Shown: positions 1 to 13,044 of the stretch, piece by piece
Numbering within the stretch: position 1 is the first letter of the stretch
How the letters are laid out: every line of letters begins with the position of its first letter
DNA from: Protula sp. h YS-2021
Lineage: Eukaryota; Annelida; Polychaeta; Sabellida; Serpulidae
Reading direction: 5' to 3'
Length of the DNA stretch: 64,000 nt
NCBI GenBank assembly: GCA_949752745.1
Contig: OX457025.1
Location: 99,497,587 to 99,561,586, forward strand
Position numbers and translations under genes: made by a program
The notes under the pieces: model-generated
What the model saw: only the letters and a program-made list of their open reading frames with translations
Told to the model about the DNA's origin: nothing
The model's database searches: none

Positions 1-649
1 AAGACTCCTAACGTCACTTTTGATATTTCTTTGCGCATATGGCAAAATTTAAAAAGCTGGGAATCTAAAAGAAAAATTAGCAAAGTGGTAGCTAAGAAAT
101 AGCAGTCGTGGAAAGAGAAATCCGCGGAAGACCCAGGGGCAACAGAGAAAACTACAGAAAGCAATAAACCGTTATTTGTGCAAGACATCTGCGGCTAATT
201 CCTCGGACATCTACAAAGAAACTCTAAGCTTCCTTTCTCTAACCATGCGGCCAAGAAAACGATACACGAGGAGACCGCCTGTCGGTAATAGTGATTGGGC
301 ACTCGCGTATATACGAAGTGCTCTCATGCTCCAGCCACTTCGACTTGATCGAAGCCAGAAATCGGTGCAACTTGTTCGTGGGTAAGTTCGCCGACATGCA
401 CTGGCCAACCCCCTCGCCCGTGGCAGTGAGCTCTAGTCGGACTCTTGCTGTGGTGTGACGATGACACCTACTTGCTGAGTGTCTGCATATTCGCAGCCTC
501 CTTCCATATGAAAGCAATCGCGGAGAGTCCAAGTCCAAGATTGAGCATATTGAGGGATGCAACAGGGGTAGAGATATGCTGAAAACTTCAACTCTCGCAA
601 GAAAGGTTCTCTAACCCACTGAAAATTCACGCACGCTTTCAGCATGGAT
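1..649. other. Left edge, possibly more of the DIRS-like element
   Basis: Only short open stretches on both strands, none recognised. Position makes it a candidate for the upstream (gag-like) part of the neighbouring retroelement. Confidence 0.25.
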
Positions 650-1790
650 TCGGGGGAGCACTGCCACTAGGATCAAATTATGGAAAAGGATCAAGTCAAA
701 TGGTCATTTTAGATGGGCTCCCAAACGGTTTACACACTGTAAATTTTAACAATGACAAAATATAGCCCATGAAGCACTGAATAGCCTCGTTGTGGAGAGT
801 AATTTAGAGACAAAGTGGAGGGAGAAATATAGAAATAGTTGCAGCTAGGTCGCTACAAAATTGTGCAGCAGAAGCCAACCAATGTGTCTCCGATATGTGT
901 CGTTCCAAAGGACGAGGAAGGCATGCGAGCCATTTACGACTGCTCGCAGGATTACAGCGGATCACTGAACATTTTGCCCGACAAATACACCTTTACATCC
1001 GTCGACGCAGCGGTGGATACTATATGTGTAAAGAGGATTTGAAATCTGCATATCACAAGGTAAGCCTCAAGACAATTTACAAGCCTTAAGTGGAAACTTG
1101 CTGAGCATACGCACTACACATAATATGATCAACTCACGCCTTCAGTTCGAGACTTCCCTAAAGCGTTGGAATATTCTACTGGATAACTCAAAGTGTATGC
1201 CGTGTACTTTTGCCGGGGAATTATAGCGGTCATCTGGCGAGCTCAGCCTGGTTGCAGGTGTTGTCCATGTCGGCCACCCCTCTCTGCACCGCATCATTGC
1301 GCTGATGACGCAAGCAACACCTAGTGCACATCAACAGAGATGCACGCAACAGCCTCGCAAATAGCATACTGTGCATCTTCATTCAACGATACATGCAGCT
1401 TCGCCATGGAGAAAGAGGTGCCCCTGCTGTGCACATCGTGCTCAGTTTCAGGAAGTCAGTAATCGGCTGGCTATACTGCAACTGGTCAGTCGATACACTT
1501 CAATTAGCTCAGAAGCACATTAGCAACAAGGAATTAGCCGCCGTTTTCCTTGTCATCAAGCGGGTTGAACTGAGGTTCTACAGATAGCCAGCTCGTCTTG
1601 GATGTTCTGATGGATATTCTTATGCCGTGTGCTTTCTATAATGTTAAGCTGACTGCTTTTTATATCAGTAGTCGTGCGAACAAGCTCGCGGACGCAGTCT
1701 CAAGAGTCATAAGCCATTTTTTGACAAAAATCAGAGATGTCCTTACTTCATTCGTCAACTTTAACGTCGCTTAGACAAATCACATACATC
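650..1790 (+). mobile_element. Decayed DIRS/Ngaro-like (tyrosine-recombinase) retroelement
   Basis: In order: RT N-terminal motif KPTNVSPICVVPKDEEG (about 870-925), IYDCSQ and SLNILPD, then after a frameshift KEDLKSAYHKV (about 1033-1060, RT motif A), then RNase H-like HISNKELAAVFLVIKR (about 1515-1565) and FYISSRANKLADAVSRV (about 1656-1707). This motif order and wording is typical of DIRS1/Ngaro polyproteins rather than Gypsy or LINEs. It has several stops and frameshifts, and the catalytic RT core and recombinase were not found. The class call is moderately sure. Confidence 0.6.
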
Positions 1791-1799
1791 TTTGAGAAA

Positions 1800-4700
1800 C
1801 TCGACAATTAATACGGTAAGTATTTATCAATTATAAACTTTATCAATTTGTTTAGAAAGGGTTTTAATTAAAAAGGTATTATAGCTGGCTCTTCTTTTTC
1901 TTGAAAGATTATAGTTGGCATAACTGGTTTTCTAGTGACACACAGCAGAACTTTCAAAGGATTTTAGCGACGTGATCATGGAACTAAGATTTCATTTCCA
2001 GCAATTTCTGTTGAGGTATTTACTTGGTTTATCCTTTAAATTTTCGTTGCTGATAAAGTCTTACTTCGTCTGTGGTGAAGCAAATATGTTAAATTCAGCC
2101 ATTTTTTTATTCCTTAAAATCCAGTTTTAAGAAATCGTAAACTACTAGAATAGATTATAAAAACTAAACCGCTTTTTCAAACGAGTAGCAAAAATTACAC
2201 TTGGAGTCACAAAAAATACGATTCCGAACACTTTAAAATTCAGAATTCTTCAAAATTTTTGTTACAAGTCAGACAAAGTTGCCAGTTGCATCATAGCTCA
2301 ACACAGCTTTCGACAAATCATACACCAGTAAACACGCTGACGTCGAGAAAACAACATACCCAGTGTTATACGATGACCCAAAGGCAACTTTTGCGGAGCA
2401 AAACCGACTATTTCTTATTATTGTCACAGTCTAGACGGTGATGTGATTACCATTGTCGCGATGTCTCTCTATCACTCTCCTGACTACTAAATAAGTCGGT
2501 AGGTAGACGTCGTAAAGGTGATGGGTGGAGCCCCCTCCCAACTTATTTAGGCAATAGCATATAAAACCACCTATGTGAAAAATTAGGTCCCAAATTCCAC
2601 AACCCCCCAGAAAAAAATAAATAAAATTAGGAAAAAATGACCTGGTGTTTACTTGGACTAAAAATTATGATGACCTCACAAATTAAATATGACTTTATAT
2701 CATAACAATCTTGTAACAAACGGATGGACCGTTCGTTGCGTGTTGTTTAAATTGTTTAGCGAGTTAAGGAAACCCAAAATGGCATTTGTAATATGAAAGC
2801 AACTTAATAGCAAAAATATGAATGAGTATGCTAGAAACGTGGGAGATGAGCATTCCTGCTGAGATATTTGATGTTCAGGATCACTGCAACGATACAGCAC
2901 AGAGCACACATGCGCAATATTTGCTCACTCTTTGTAGGTAGCGGAGAAATCAATAACTTGTGCAGTTAGTTTTATCATAGCATGTGCCTGCCTTATAATG
3001 GGTTTCAAAGGCCAAATTTCAATATTTGTACACAAAATATTGATGAATTTTTAAAATAGTGAGGTAGATCAACCAGACATGCTACGTCATGCCGCTGATA
3101 AATTTGGCCTAGCCCTCACCGTCACATAGGAGTTTGTTTGACAAGGTTATGGCGGAAAAAAGGAATCATACAGAAACACCTTACCGAATCGTACGAATTC
3201 ATGGGGATTGAAAATTCCCAACTCTAATAATGAAACTCGCCATGCATTTATTGATGTAGATAATCGGTCTTATCTCGCATCGTTTAAAATACTGGTATGT
3301 AAGGTGCAAAATTCCCTTTGAACCACTCAACAGATTTATTCTCAGAATTATGTTTTCATCGTGAAATAAAATATCTAATATGAGGTCATTGTCGCACTGG
3401 TACATTTAAGTTGGTCCTGATAAAAGAATAGCAACTTTCCTGTCAGCCTTTATGTTGGCTTGGCTGCTTAATTCAGCATAACACAAAGTGTAATTACTTA
3501 AGGTTATCTAGCGACATCGTTCTTTATTCTCATTAGCAAACGAGGTGCTGTAGGTATGATGTTGTATTTTGTAAACTAGAATGATTTGATCCTATACACA
3601 AAATATTTTCTAAACGTGTTCAGATTATACTTATATCACAAAAGAAGTTTTTGGATACTTTACGTGGAATTCGTCGATTTCGCTACAAAACGCCAATGAA
3701 CGAGGGAAGAAACCTGCCAACCCTGCTAATAATTTTAGGATATGGTTAATAGGATATGGTTAATAGTATGGTCAATGGTGTCTATACACTTATCGGCGAA
3801 TGAGCAACGCTGTTCATGTGTAAATTATAGTCATGGACGCCAGCTCCCTCCTAGCTAACTTCGAAATAAATTAGCTATGTCAAAAATTTATATTCGATAC
3901 TACGATGAAAACTGTCTTCCTTCCATTAAAACAAACAAAGAGAAAGAAAATAAGACGACAAATGAATTTGCAACAATGGCTGATTGAACATTCCTGGGGC
4001 ACCTCCGTCCCCATGTGCTTTAATAAATGTTATGATCAAATTAAGTAATTAAATTTATCATCCTAACAACACATTCTTTATCAGAAATAAATCTTGTCTC
4101 TGTATTAAATTTAGCAAATGCTGTGCCGAATCCAAAAAAAATAAAAACTACAGGAAGAGATGTTCATGTAAATTCAGTCAAGGATACCTTTGCTTCATTT
4201 TTTACATGCTTGAATAAATTGTATCTAATTGTAATTGCTTGATGGCCTTGAAAATTGATTGGATCATTGCAAAACCGTGGATAAATATTAAATGCAGTAA
4301 CAGTGATCATTTAACACAACTACGGAATTAATGCGTTTAAATGAATTCAATTATTTGATCATTCAGTTTCATTACATACATCATAAGTAAGCAATGAAAC
4401 TAATTTGTCAATATCTAAAATTTATCATACATATATCTAATTAAGTAAAGTTACTCGAAATAAGATGCGTAAGACAAGTGTTTCAATATGGTAGAAAATA
4501 GTCGGACTTTTAGTCTTTCAATGGTCCTACATAGGGGATTTTTCTATTCATCGTTGTGTCAAAGACGTTGATTAGACGTTGATCTATGGTCACGACTTAA
4601 TCACAACCAACTTACAAGCAGATTTAATGTTACGCTTTCATCGGAACAACGTCGCAAACCTGAAATCGACATCGTTATATCGAAATCGGAATGTTTACTG

Positions 4701-5035
4701 GGATATTATAGCATGTCGAAAGCTGTTCCACTGTACTTGAACGGCAACTCTTCTTTCCCAATCATTTTGTGCGCAATGCGGTTTGGCATCATCCACGCCT
4801 TACACTCTCCATGTGGGCGATTTCTTTTCTTGCGCTAAAACAAACATCCTAAATGTGAAACAACTGATGGAGTGATAAGAATTTCTTCTGGTAAAAGGTG
4901 AAAGGTGTCCGTTAAAGCACGTAAAGCTCTCCTGTCCCATTTGTCACAGCCTTGAGAGAAGGTTTTTAGGCACATTCTTGACAGAGGTTAATGACATAAA
5001 GCTCTATTCGTGTGCATGTACTTAAAACGTGTATT
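1800..5035. other. AT-rich region without recognised features
   Basis: No conserved coding signal on either strand. A small direct duplication (aggatatggttaatagg) is at 3738-3765. Confidence 0.5.
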
Positions 5036-5041
5036 TTGAGC

Positions 5042-5585
5042 CTAAGTTCGGGCGACCCTCATGGACTGACGGACAGACCGACGCTGACCCAAAGGAGAGG
5101 TACACAACTACAACCCATAAACTTCCAATTCATATAGGTTTCAGGTTGATTAAAGCAAAACCATAGGACAAGTTCAGTCCACAAAACTAAAAATATGCGC
5201 TGATAGCCGCTCTGTGCCTAAGTTCAGAGGTAAGTCACGGACCGACGGACGGATCGACGTAGGCTCCAAGGGGAGGTGCACAACTACGACTCATAAGCTT
5301 TCAATCCATATAGATTTCAAGCTGATTGAAGAAAAACCCTAGGACAAGTTCGGTCCATAAAACTTAAAAACTACACTGATAGCCGCTCTGTGCCTAAGTT
5401 CAGAGATCACTCACGGGCCTACGGAATAAACCGACGCCGACCCAAAGGGGAGGTGCACAACTACAACCCATACGCTTTCAATCCATATAGGTTTCAAGTT
5501 GATTGAAAAAACCTTAGGACAAGTTCGGTCCACAAAACTTAAAAACTGCGCTAATAGCCGTTCTGCGCTCAAGTCCACGCATGCA
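5042..5585. repeat. About 175-bp tandem repeat, 3 units
   Basis: gacaagttcagtccacaaaa recurs at about 5168, 5342 and 5518. Units also share tgatagccgctctgtgccta, gacggac/gaccgacg and cacaactacaacccataa. Confidence 0.88.
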
Positions 5586-6215
5586 CGAAGTCACAACGGA
5601 GCCCAAAACTTTTTCACCAAATTAAGCTTATTTTAGCATAGAAACACGTGTCTGGCCTAATATGAAATTTTTGTCTTGGGTCACGCACGCACGCACACAC
5701 ACACGCACGCACAAGTAATAAAAACAGTGTAGTTTTCAAAACTATCGCGGAAATGAGGCGAATTTTTTGCTCTTTTACGGAGTTTATGGTAACTTTCTCA
5801 CTGGACTGTGACGAGGTGAAAGGTCACAGTTAAAGGAATTGTGACCTCATTTTCGACCTCCAGATCCCACAAGGATTTACAAATGGGGAAAATTCGAGAT
5901 TCAAAACGAACCATAACAAACTTGACAATGTAAAACCGTATAACACCGTGACTTTCGCCGCATCTTTTCACCGTCTTATTTCACGCACGCAAGAATTCAG
6001 AATGTAGCCTTTTGACAAAAAGCAAATTTAAACACACATATTGCATGCTAGACTAAATGAAACAAGCATATCCAAGGACATGACCCGGCCGAGTTACCGA
6101 ACAAGGAAAGAGAGAAAAACTCTGAAACGAATACTGTTAGGCCAAAACATGAAGTATGTAAAATGCATTTAATTCGAATTTGGAAGCTACCCGAAAAGGG
6201 ATGTTGGAGGAATCC

Positions 6216-6901
6216 CGGACAACAGCCCAATAGGACAAAAGCCTAATAGGACAAAAGCCCAATCATTTTACAGAGGAGGACAAAACCCCAATCCGGACAA
6301 AAGCCCAATAGGACAAAACCCCAATGTTTAAAAATTAAAAAAGTTTTAAGAATATAGATTTTGTCCCGCCCTTATTATTTTTAATAATCTCCATAATTCC
6401 ACTTTTTATCTTTGCAACAATTTGATTTTGTTCTTCGCAAAGACACCGATTTATATAGCCGAAAAAATTCCCCGGACCCTGGAACAGCATTTTGATCTAC
6501 GGAAATAAACAGCATGGGATTCGATCGCGCTCTTAAAGGAATGCTTTTTGAATACAAGTTCAGTGTATTGTTATGTAATAACGTGTAATATTAAGATCAA
6601 TACCTGAATTGTGTAATATCCAGGATATAATAACTTAAGATGTAGAAAAATAACCATGGGAACAAATTTTGTGAAATATTATGTAATCGTTAGGATGTAC
6701 CATCCGCAAACAGCATTTTAACATTTTTGAACAAGCGCAAATACATATAATTCAATAAAAATTGAGCAATAATAATATATCATTCTTGTAATAAAAAGTA
6801 ATGAATGACTGGGGTTTTGTCCTGTTGGGCTTTTGTCCGGATTGGGGTTTTGTCCGCCTTTGTTAAATGATTGGGGTTTTGTCCTATTGGGCTTTTGTCC
6901 G
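6216..6901. mobile_element. 686-bp fold-back (MITE-like) element with about 100-bp inverted ends
   Basis: The left arm 6216-6325 and right arm 6808-6901 are inverted copies built from the repeated words ggacaaaagcccaatag and gacaaaaccccaatc. The middle is AT-rich and non-coding. The mosaic ends resemble fold-back or other non-autonomous DNA transposons; the superfamily is unknown. Confidence 0.85.
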
Positions 6902-6904
6902 TTC

Positions 6905-7660
6905 AGAGAGGTTAGGTTAGGTTTGACGATTCAGGTATTTACCAACATTTACAAAATTTTTAAAATTTCACCATTTCGACATTTTCTGTCATTTGCGAAT
7001 AAAAGCAAAGTCCAGTTATTTACTACCATTTATTTCAGTTTTTGTCAAACTTCAAAGTTCCGCCATTTCGGCAGTTTTTGGCGAACCATGAAAAAATAAT
7101 AGCCGGTAGACATTTTAAAAATGGGTCAAAACGGGCACAAAAAGTGCTGCCATTTTGTCAGTTTTTCGTCAATCGTCAAAAAAAGTAATAGCCAGGTGGA
7201 GGACCACCCAGGAAACATTCCTGCCTAATATCAAAACGATTGGAGCAAAACTGTAGGAGAGCATTTTAAAGATAAAGGTTTAACATACGCATACATTCAA
7301 GCCCCCTATAGTGATACGACTAACCTAGTCCGACAGTCTGCTGGGTCAAAGAATATTAATGAACATGAAAGCTCACTCCCATTGACTGCTACGTTTATCC
7401 AGATGGCACAGCGCCGCCTGGTAATCACTGGCGTTATCACTATGAGAATGCACATCTATTGTGCACTTGGGGGCATCCTCAAAGGCATTTTCTTGCTTTT
7501 GTATGTGTGTTCTTTTGTGTGTGCTCTTTCATACACAATTTGCTATTTTCGTTAGACTTGAAACAATAAATTAACAACACAATAAACATTCTTAACACAT
7601 TTTATTACCTCAAATCAATCGGTTAAATATTATTTCACATGTAAATTTACAAGTGCTTCA
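6905..7660. other. Unassigned intergenic stretch
   Basis: No recognised coding or RNA feature. It repeats ccatttcgg-cattttt-style phrases around 6968-7160. Confidence 0.4.
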
Positions 7661-7674
7661 GTTTCATTATTTTT

Positions 7675-8540
7675 CTATTTCGAGAAGCGCCCCTTATTTG
7701 CAAATCTCTGTTCTGCATTTTTGGGGAATGTGTTATTCTGACTGTGAGATATAAATCTACCATATAGTGTGCTATTTTTATCACATTCCCTTTTATCACA
7801 GGAGATATCTGTTGCGCAGTCCGCTTCTATGACTCGCCGAAAAAGCTTACCCCGAACTTTATCACAATACATGACGCATTCAAACAATTTCATGAAAAGG
7901 TTTTCGCATTCCGAAACAAACTTAATAACATTTTCGGAAGGAACCATTAATTTTGAAGTTTCTGTCAATTTGTTTTTTTCGCTCAGAAAAACAAACATTT
8001 TTTCATTCTCTGTTGGTTCATTATTTTCAGAACTGATACATTGAGATAGACATTCATCACATGAATGGCGTTTTTTTTTTTTTTTTTTTTTTTTGCTTTT
8101 GATATTAAATACCCAGCAAGGTAAACGACAACATTTTCTTCAGGTAGTGACAAATCATTTATCGAACTGTTTGCAGTCGAAAGCAGACCCAACACATTAT
8201 TTGGTATTTCTCTGTCTGGAAACAACGCATTTTCTTGTGGAATATTTGGAACATGTACATTTTGATCAACTTCTGGAAATCCCTGTAATCTAAGTGAAAA
8301 ACAGTCAAATTCGCCTTGACAGTTACTGCATCTTTCTTGTTCACGCGGAAAAGAAAAAAAAATGATATGTCCTTTCTTGTTTGTCTGTAATTATTACACC
8401 CCCATGCAGCAAAAATTGTCGTAAGATGAGTTTTTTTTTGCAGCATTTTTTGTAGTGCTTCCTTCCATGTTTTCCATGTGCACATGTGGAAATACAAGTG
8501 TCCGCCAGAGGGCCAGCTATCTCTGTTGTTACACAAAATA
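7675..8540 (-). pseudogene. THAP / P-element-like transposase remnant
   Basis: Minus-strand fragments in order: a THAP-zinc-finger-like piece (AAWGCNNYRQ...DISFF, about 8340-8430), then after a frameshift a C-terminal P-element/THAP9-like piece with ENVVVYLAGYLISK (about 8095-8140), HSCDECLSQC (about 8045-8075) and a Lys-rich helical tail to 7675. A 20-A run (plus-strand T run at 8071-8094) breaks the frame. The order, with the middle catalytic part missing, suggests an internally deleted or retroposed copy. Assignment rests on motif memory. Confidence 0.45.
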
Positions 8541-8549
8541 GCAGGAGTG

Positions 8550-10930
8550 AGCGTTCTTGGTCATTAATCTTCTTTGGCTGGGTTAAAAGTCGAATTCAGT
8601 GCTACATGAAATTTGGTGCGGAAATTCACAAATTCTGAACGCACATCACCAAGTTAGATTTGTGGGCACTTGGCAAATCTCGGTTTGTCTTTTATCATTT
8701 TACGACTACACCTGCCCTATATTTAATGCTTTTAGGACTAGTGTGAGCTCAAGCTTACATTATTATGATTTATATTTAACGACATAAAACATAAGTTTAT
8801 TGTTTAACTTTAACAGGTTAACCAATCACACGTCAATGCTCGAGGGTCTCGATTGTGACGTGACAAGTTTGTTGCCATGACAACATAAATGGGCTGTTAC
8901 ATTTGTTGCATGTGTATCATGCTGGAAGTATCTCTGGTAGCATTGGCACTTTAAAAGTGGTAGATCAGAAATCACGTTTAAGACTGGGCTAGAATTACCA
9001 CAATTGGGGATTTTCAATCCCTCCCCCCCCCTCCCTATCACACACCCATTTTATTTGATTCGTGCGATGCATTTCCGCTTCATTGCTGGTTGTTAACCCG
9101 TTGTAGCCCATACGGAAGGCAGTGCTGATAAAGCTTTAAAACAAACAAATCTGCCTCTGTCAGACTTGTCAGACGGCTCATCAAAATTTAACATGTTTTC
9201 TACAGATTTGTGTGAAATAAATCGATCTTGAACATACATTTTAGTTTTGCCCTAAAAATGGTGTTATTTTTAACTGCTAATCAGTTGTATTTGTGTGAGT
9301 GAATTTGTAGAGCCGCAATATCTCACTATGACTATTCAAGTTTTTTTTTAATTTTAGTGGCTTTCACTCGTGTCAGTTGGTCAATTATGTATTTTCGAAT
9401 TATTTATATATTTGTTTAAAATGTCTCACAACGCACCTCCCTTTCCGAAATGCTCCCACAACACACCTCTGTTTCCGAAATGCCCCCACAACACACATCT
9501 GTTTCCGAAATCCCCCCCCCCCCACCCCCACAACACACCTATTTCGGCTCACTTCTCAACACAACCCAGCTAGTGTATACAGCCACAGACCGACCTTCCG
9601 CATAATGTGAACTGTGATCCGATTTATTTAATGAACAGAAAACTCCTCCGGTAACACAGGCTAAAAGGTCTAAAGGCTAAAAGAACGGAATATAGAAAGA
9701 AAGTTTGAAATTCTAGTTTTTATTTCTGTTTATTGTAGTTTTTTGTTTTTTTTTATGACGAATATTCAGTCTAACAGCATCATGAACTAATTACATACAA
9801 ATGAAAAATCTAAGCCAAATTTACAACGGTTAATTGCTGAAGAAGACTTTAAAACCATAGACTGTTACTCTCTGCGCATGATTACACGTACACCCTTGCA
9901 CTAAAACGTCACATTTATAATGCTGGGTACTGCATCGAAGCCACATTAACCTAATTTTTATTACCTCCGCTTATTTATTTTTTTATGATTACATTTTTAT
10001 TTTTATTTATGTCTGACGGAAATATACTCGCTTCCGGTTTTGTTTGTGTCAACGACCTTCACTGAACATGACGTCACAGGACTTATGTTTCACGATAGGC
10101 CAGCCCCAGTTTGTTTTATTTCCATATGCGCCCTACCTTTCGCAGAAATCACATTCAAGACGGGAACACGAATTTTTGACGCTCCAAACAACTTAGCAAA
10201 CGACACGTGTAGCCTCTGAGGTGCAGAGTGTTGGAGGGGTTCGGAGGGGTTCGGAGGGGTTCGGAGGGACACACAAACAGACACACATACATGTTAATTC
10301 ATAACAACTCACGTGACGCCATTCAAATCCGATGACGCAACAGTAACACGCATAATAAAACTACGGCTTATTTACACTTCTACCCTCTAAAGGTGCAATT
10401 TGTAGAAATTTTACCAACTTACATTTTTACGACTTATCTGTACTCTAAAAACAATCATAGGGGCTTAGTGATTTTTTCACGAGTCTCCCTGCAAACTGGC
10501 TGTTTTATTTTGTCCATGACAACGCACACACTAGATCCGAGGAGAACCCTACACAGCATCTGTACAACCCTACACAATAACGCGCTAGTATACGACTGAC
10601 TACTGACAAATGGTTACTAAGAGATGACATCACGACACCAATGACCATGACAACAACTATGGCTTATATTCATTTATTTATTATTATTATTATTCATTTA
10701 TTTATTTATTTATTTTTTTTTTGCTGTATGTGTTGCAGACCTTTTATATATTTTTATACATCTTGTATTACAAATAACATCGATAAGAGAAATAAGGGAT
10801 TGCAGGTGGAGGAAAAAAGAAACATACAACAAAACTTGCTTTAAACGTATTGCAACTGGAGCTATATCACAGATGTAAATTAATAAATCAAATCTAGCAC
10901 GTACAGTAACGGAGGCCTCGCTTAAGCTAC
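8550..10930. other. Intergenic stretch with short repeats only
   Basis: Three units of ccgaaatgc(t/c)cccacaacac at 9440-9510, four units of ggaggggttc at 10230-10267, and a (TTA)n run at 10680-10712. No gene recognised. Confidence 0.5.
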
Positions 10931-10934
10931 GTAC

Positions 10935-11249
10935 ATAACGGCAGACACGCCCGACCCACCCCACACAGCCACGTACATCACGGCAGACACGCCCGACCCA
11001 CCCCACACAGCCACGTACATCACGGCAGACACGCCCGACCCACCCCACACAGCCACGTACATAACGGCAAACACGCCCGACCCACCCCACACAGCCACGT
11101 ACATCACGGCAGACACGCCCGACCCACCCCACACAGCCACGTACATAACGGCAAACACGCCCGACCTACCCCACACAGCCACGTACATAACGGCAAACAC
11201 GCCCGACCCACCCCACACAGCCACGTACACAACGGCAAACACGCCCGAC
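10935..11249. repeat. 42-bp minisatellite, about 7.5 units
   Basis: The unit is cacgtacatcacggcagaca followed by cgcccgacccaccccacacagc. The 42-bp period keeps both strands open. Confidence 0.97.
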
Positions 11250-12360
11250 TCCCCCCTCCCCCTCCCTCATTGTAAAATATTGACGCCTTTGGTGTCCGAT
11301 ATCGCCTCCATTTCTTTCTGTACAGACGGGCTTATGATAGATCCGGATGTTTCAGTAAAAATCTTCAAATATCAAACAAAAACGAAGCGAAAGGTCAAAG
11401 GTTATGGCCTGACGCGCATGCACGCAGGTTACTGCTAAGAAAAACATGCACCAGCACTGCATCGTGTATCTATGCACGCAGTGCTTGCGCATTCCATCCA
11501 CGCACTTGGCCCAGCCACAACTCACATTCATTTATTTATTTTTGCAAGGAATTTTACATATCTCCACATAAAACAAATGCTTATCCAGGACACGGAGAAC
11601 TAGAGACGGCAGCAAAGCGGGCCTTAGCGGCACAAGCAGCGACGGCTTCACGCACATGGAATTCAGACAACAAGTATCAGCTTGAGACACCTACACACAG
11701 TTATGCTGGCGCTTGCAGAGCATCGGCACACCACAGACGCCGCAGAATACAGAGGAAAGAAGTGCATTCCCTTGCCACGCTTAAGACTAGTCCACTTCGG
11801 CTAACCTCCACAATGTTTGACAGTAGGCCTCAGCTAAGAGACTCGTCACTCTGTCACCGTGTAATAACCACTTCTTTGCGAGGAGTTCTGGATTTTAACG
11901 CTAGGTGGCGTATTAGAGCTCGTGCAGCGGATGTGAGAGAGAGAGAGTAGCTGGACACAGGGGCTTTCAACCGTGGCTATATACTTCAACCACAAATCCA
12001 GAGGCTACCTCCCTCCCCCCACCTCACCCATCCCCCCCCCCAACCCAAAGCCCTTGCGTGTGGTAAATAAAAGCATCGTGCCCTATCAGATCTCAACAGT
12101 ATGGAGGTCACAAACGTGCGTGAAAGAGAAAGGTGGAAATTGAACTGTTTAAATATTGCCACTATGCAAACAGGAATGATAACTGGCATGATTACTGACA
12201 CAAACCACACACACACAATACCATCGGTTCGTCACTATGTCAAGATCGAATTTTACCCCAGTAATACACAGCTCCACCTCTGAATTTTTACAGATATTCA
12301 ATTCAACAACTTGCTTGATATGTGATTTTTTTTTTTATTTTTTGACAAAACACCCATATG
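11250..12360. other. Intergenic stretch, nothing recognised
   Basis: Unique-looking sequence with short C runs at about 12006-12040. No coding signal. Confidence 0.45.
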
Positions 12361-12367
12361 GGAACAC

Positions 12368-12532
12368 TCCAACAATTCTGTCGCATGGCTTGGCCTAGCC
12401 TCTTATAAACCACCAATATATCGCACAATTCTGTCGCATGGCTTGGCCTAACCTCTTATAAACCACCAATATATCGCACAATTCTGTCGCATGGCTTGGC
12501 CTAGCCTCTCATAAACCACCAATATATCGCAA
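12368..12532. repeat. 53-bp tandem repeat, 3 units
   Basis: The unit is ttctgtcgcatggcttggcc followed by tagcctcttataaaccacca and atatatcgcacaa. Confidence 0.96.
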
Positions 12533-12865
12533 GTGTCCGCCCGATACGGCGATGTCAGTGAATACGCCTAAGACGGAGACCACGTGAGTTCGCTTATTGT
12601 TTACATACAGTTCATCTTTCACAAACCTTCAAAGTATTTAAAATTCATTAACATTTGCGCATGCATGGCCTCCCTCTCTCTCCCCCCTCCCCCCCCCCCC
12701 CCGGCCACTTTACTCTTTTCCAGAATCTAAGTATAGCCTTTCGACACGCTTCAGATATTAACGGAATGAAACTTTCTAGAATCAATCAGCTTTTAATTTT
12801 ATACTCTTCGGAATGTGACATTTCTCCAGAGATTTGTGTGAGAAATTTGAGAATGACAGCCCATG

Positions 12866-13041
12866 CCCCAACAACAGCCCAGGCCCTAATCAAAGTCCAA
12901 GCCCCAACCACAGCCCAGGCCCTAATCACAGCCCAAGCCCCAACCACAGCCCAGGCCCTAATCACAGCCCAAGCCCCAACCACAGCCCAGGCCCTAATCA
13001 CAGCCCAAGCCCCAACCACAGCCCAGGCCCTAATCACAAAT
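12866..13041. repeat. 36-bp minisatellite, about 5 units
   Basis: The unit is ccaaccacagcccaggccct followed by aatcacagcccaagcc. Confidence 0.95.
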
Positions 13042-13044
13042 AAT

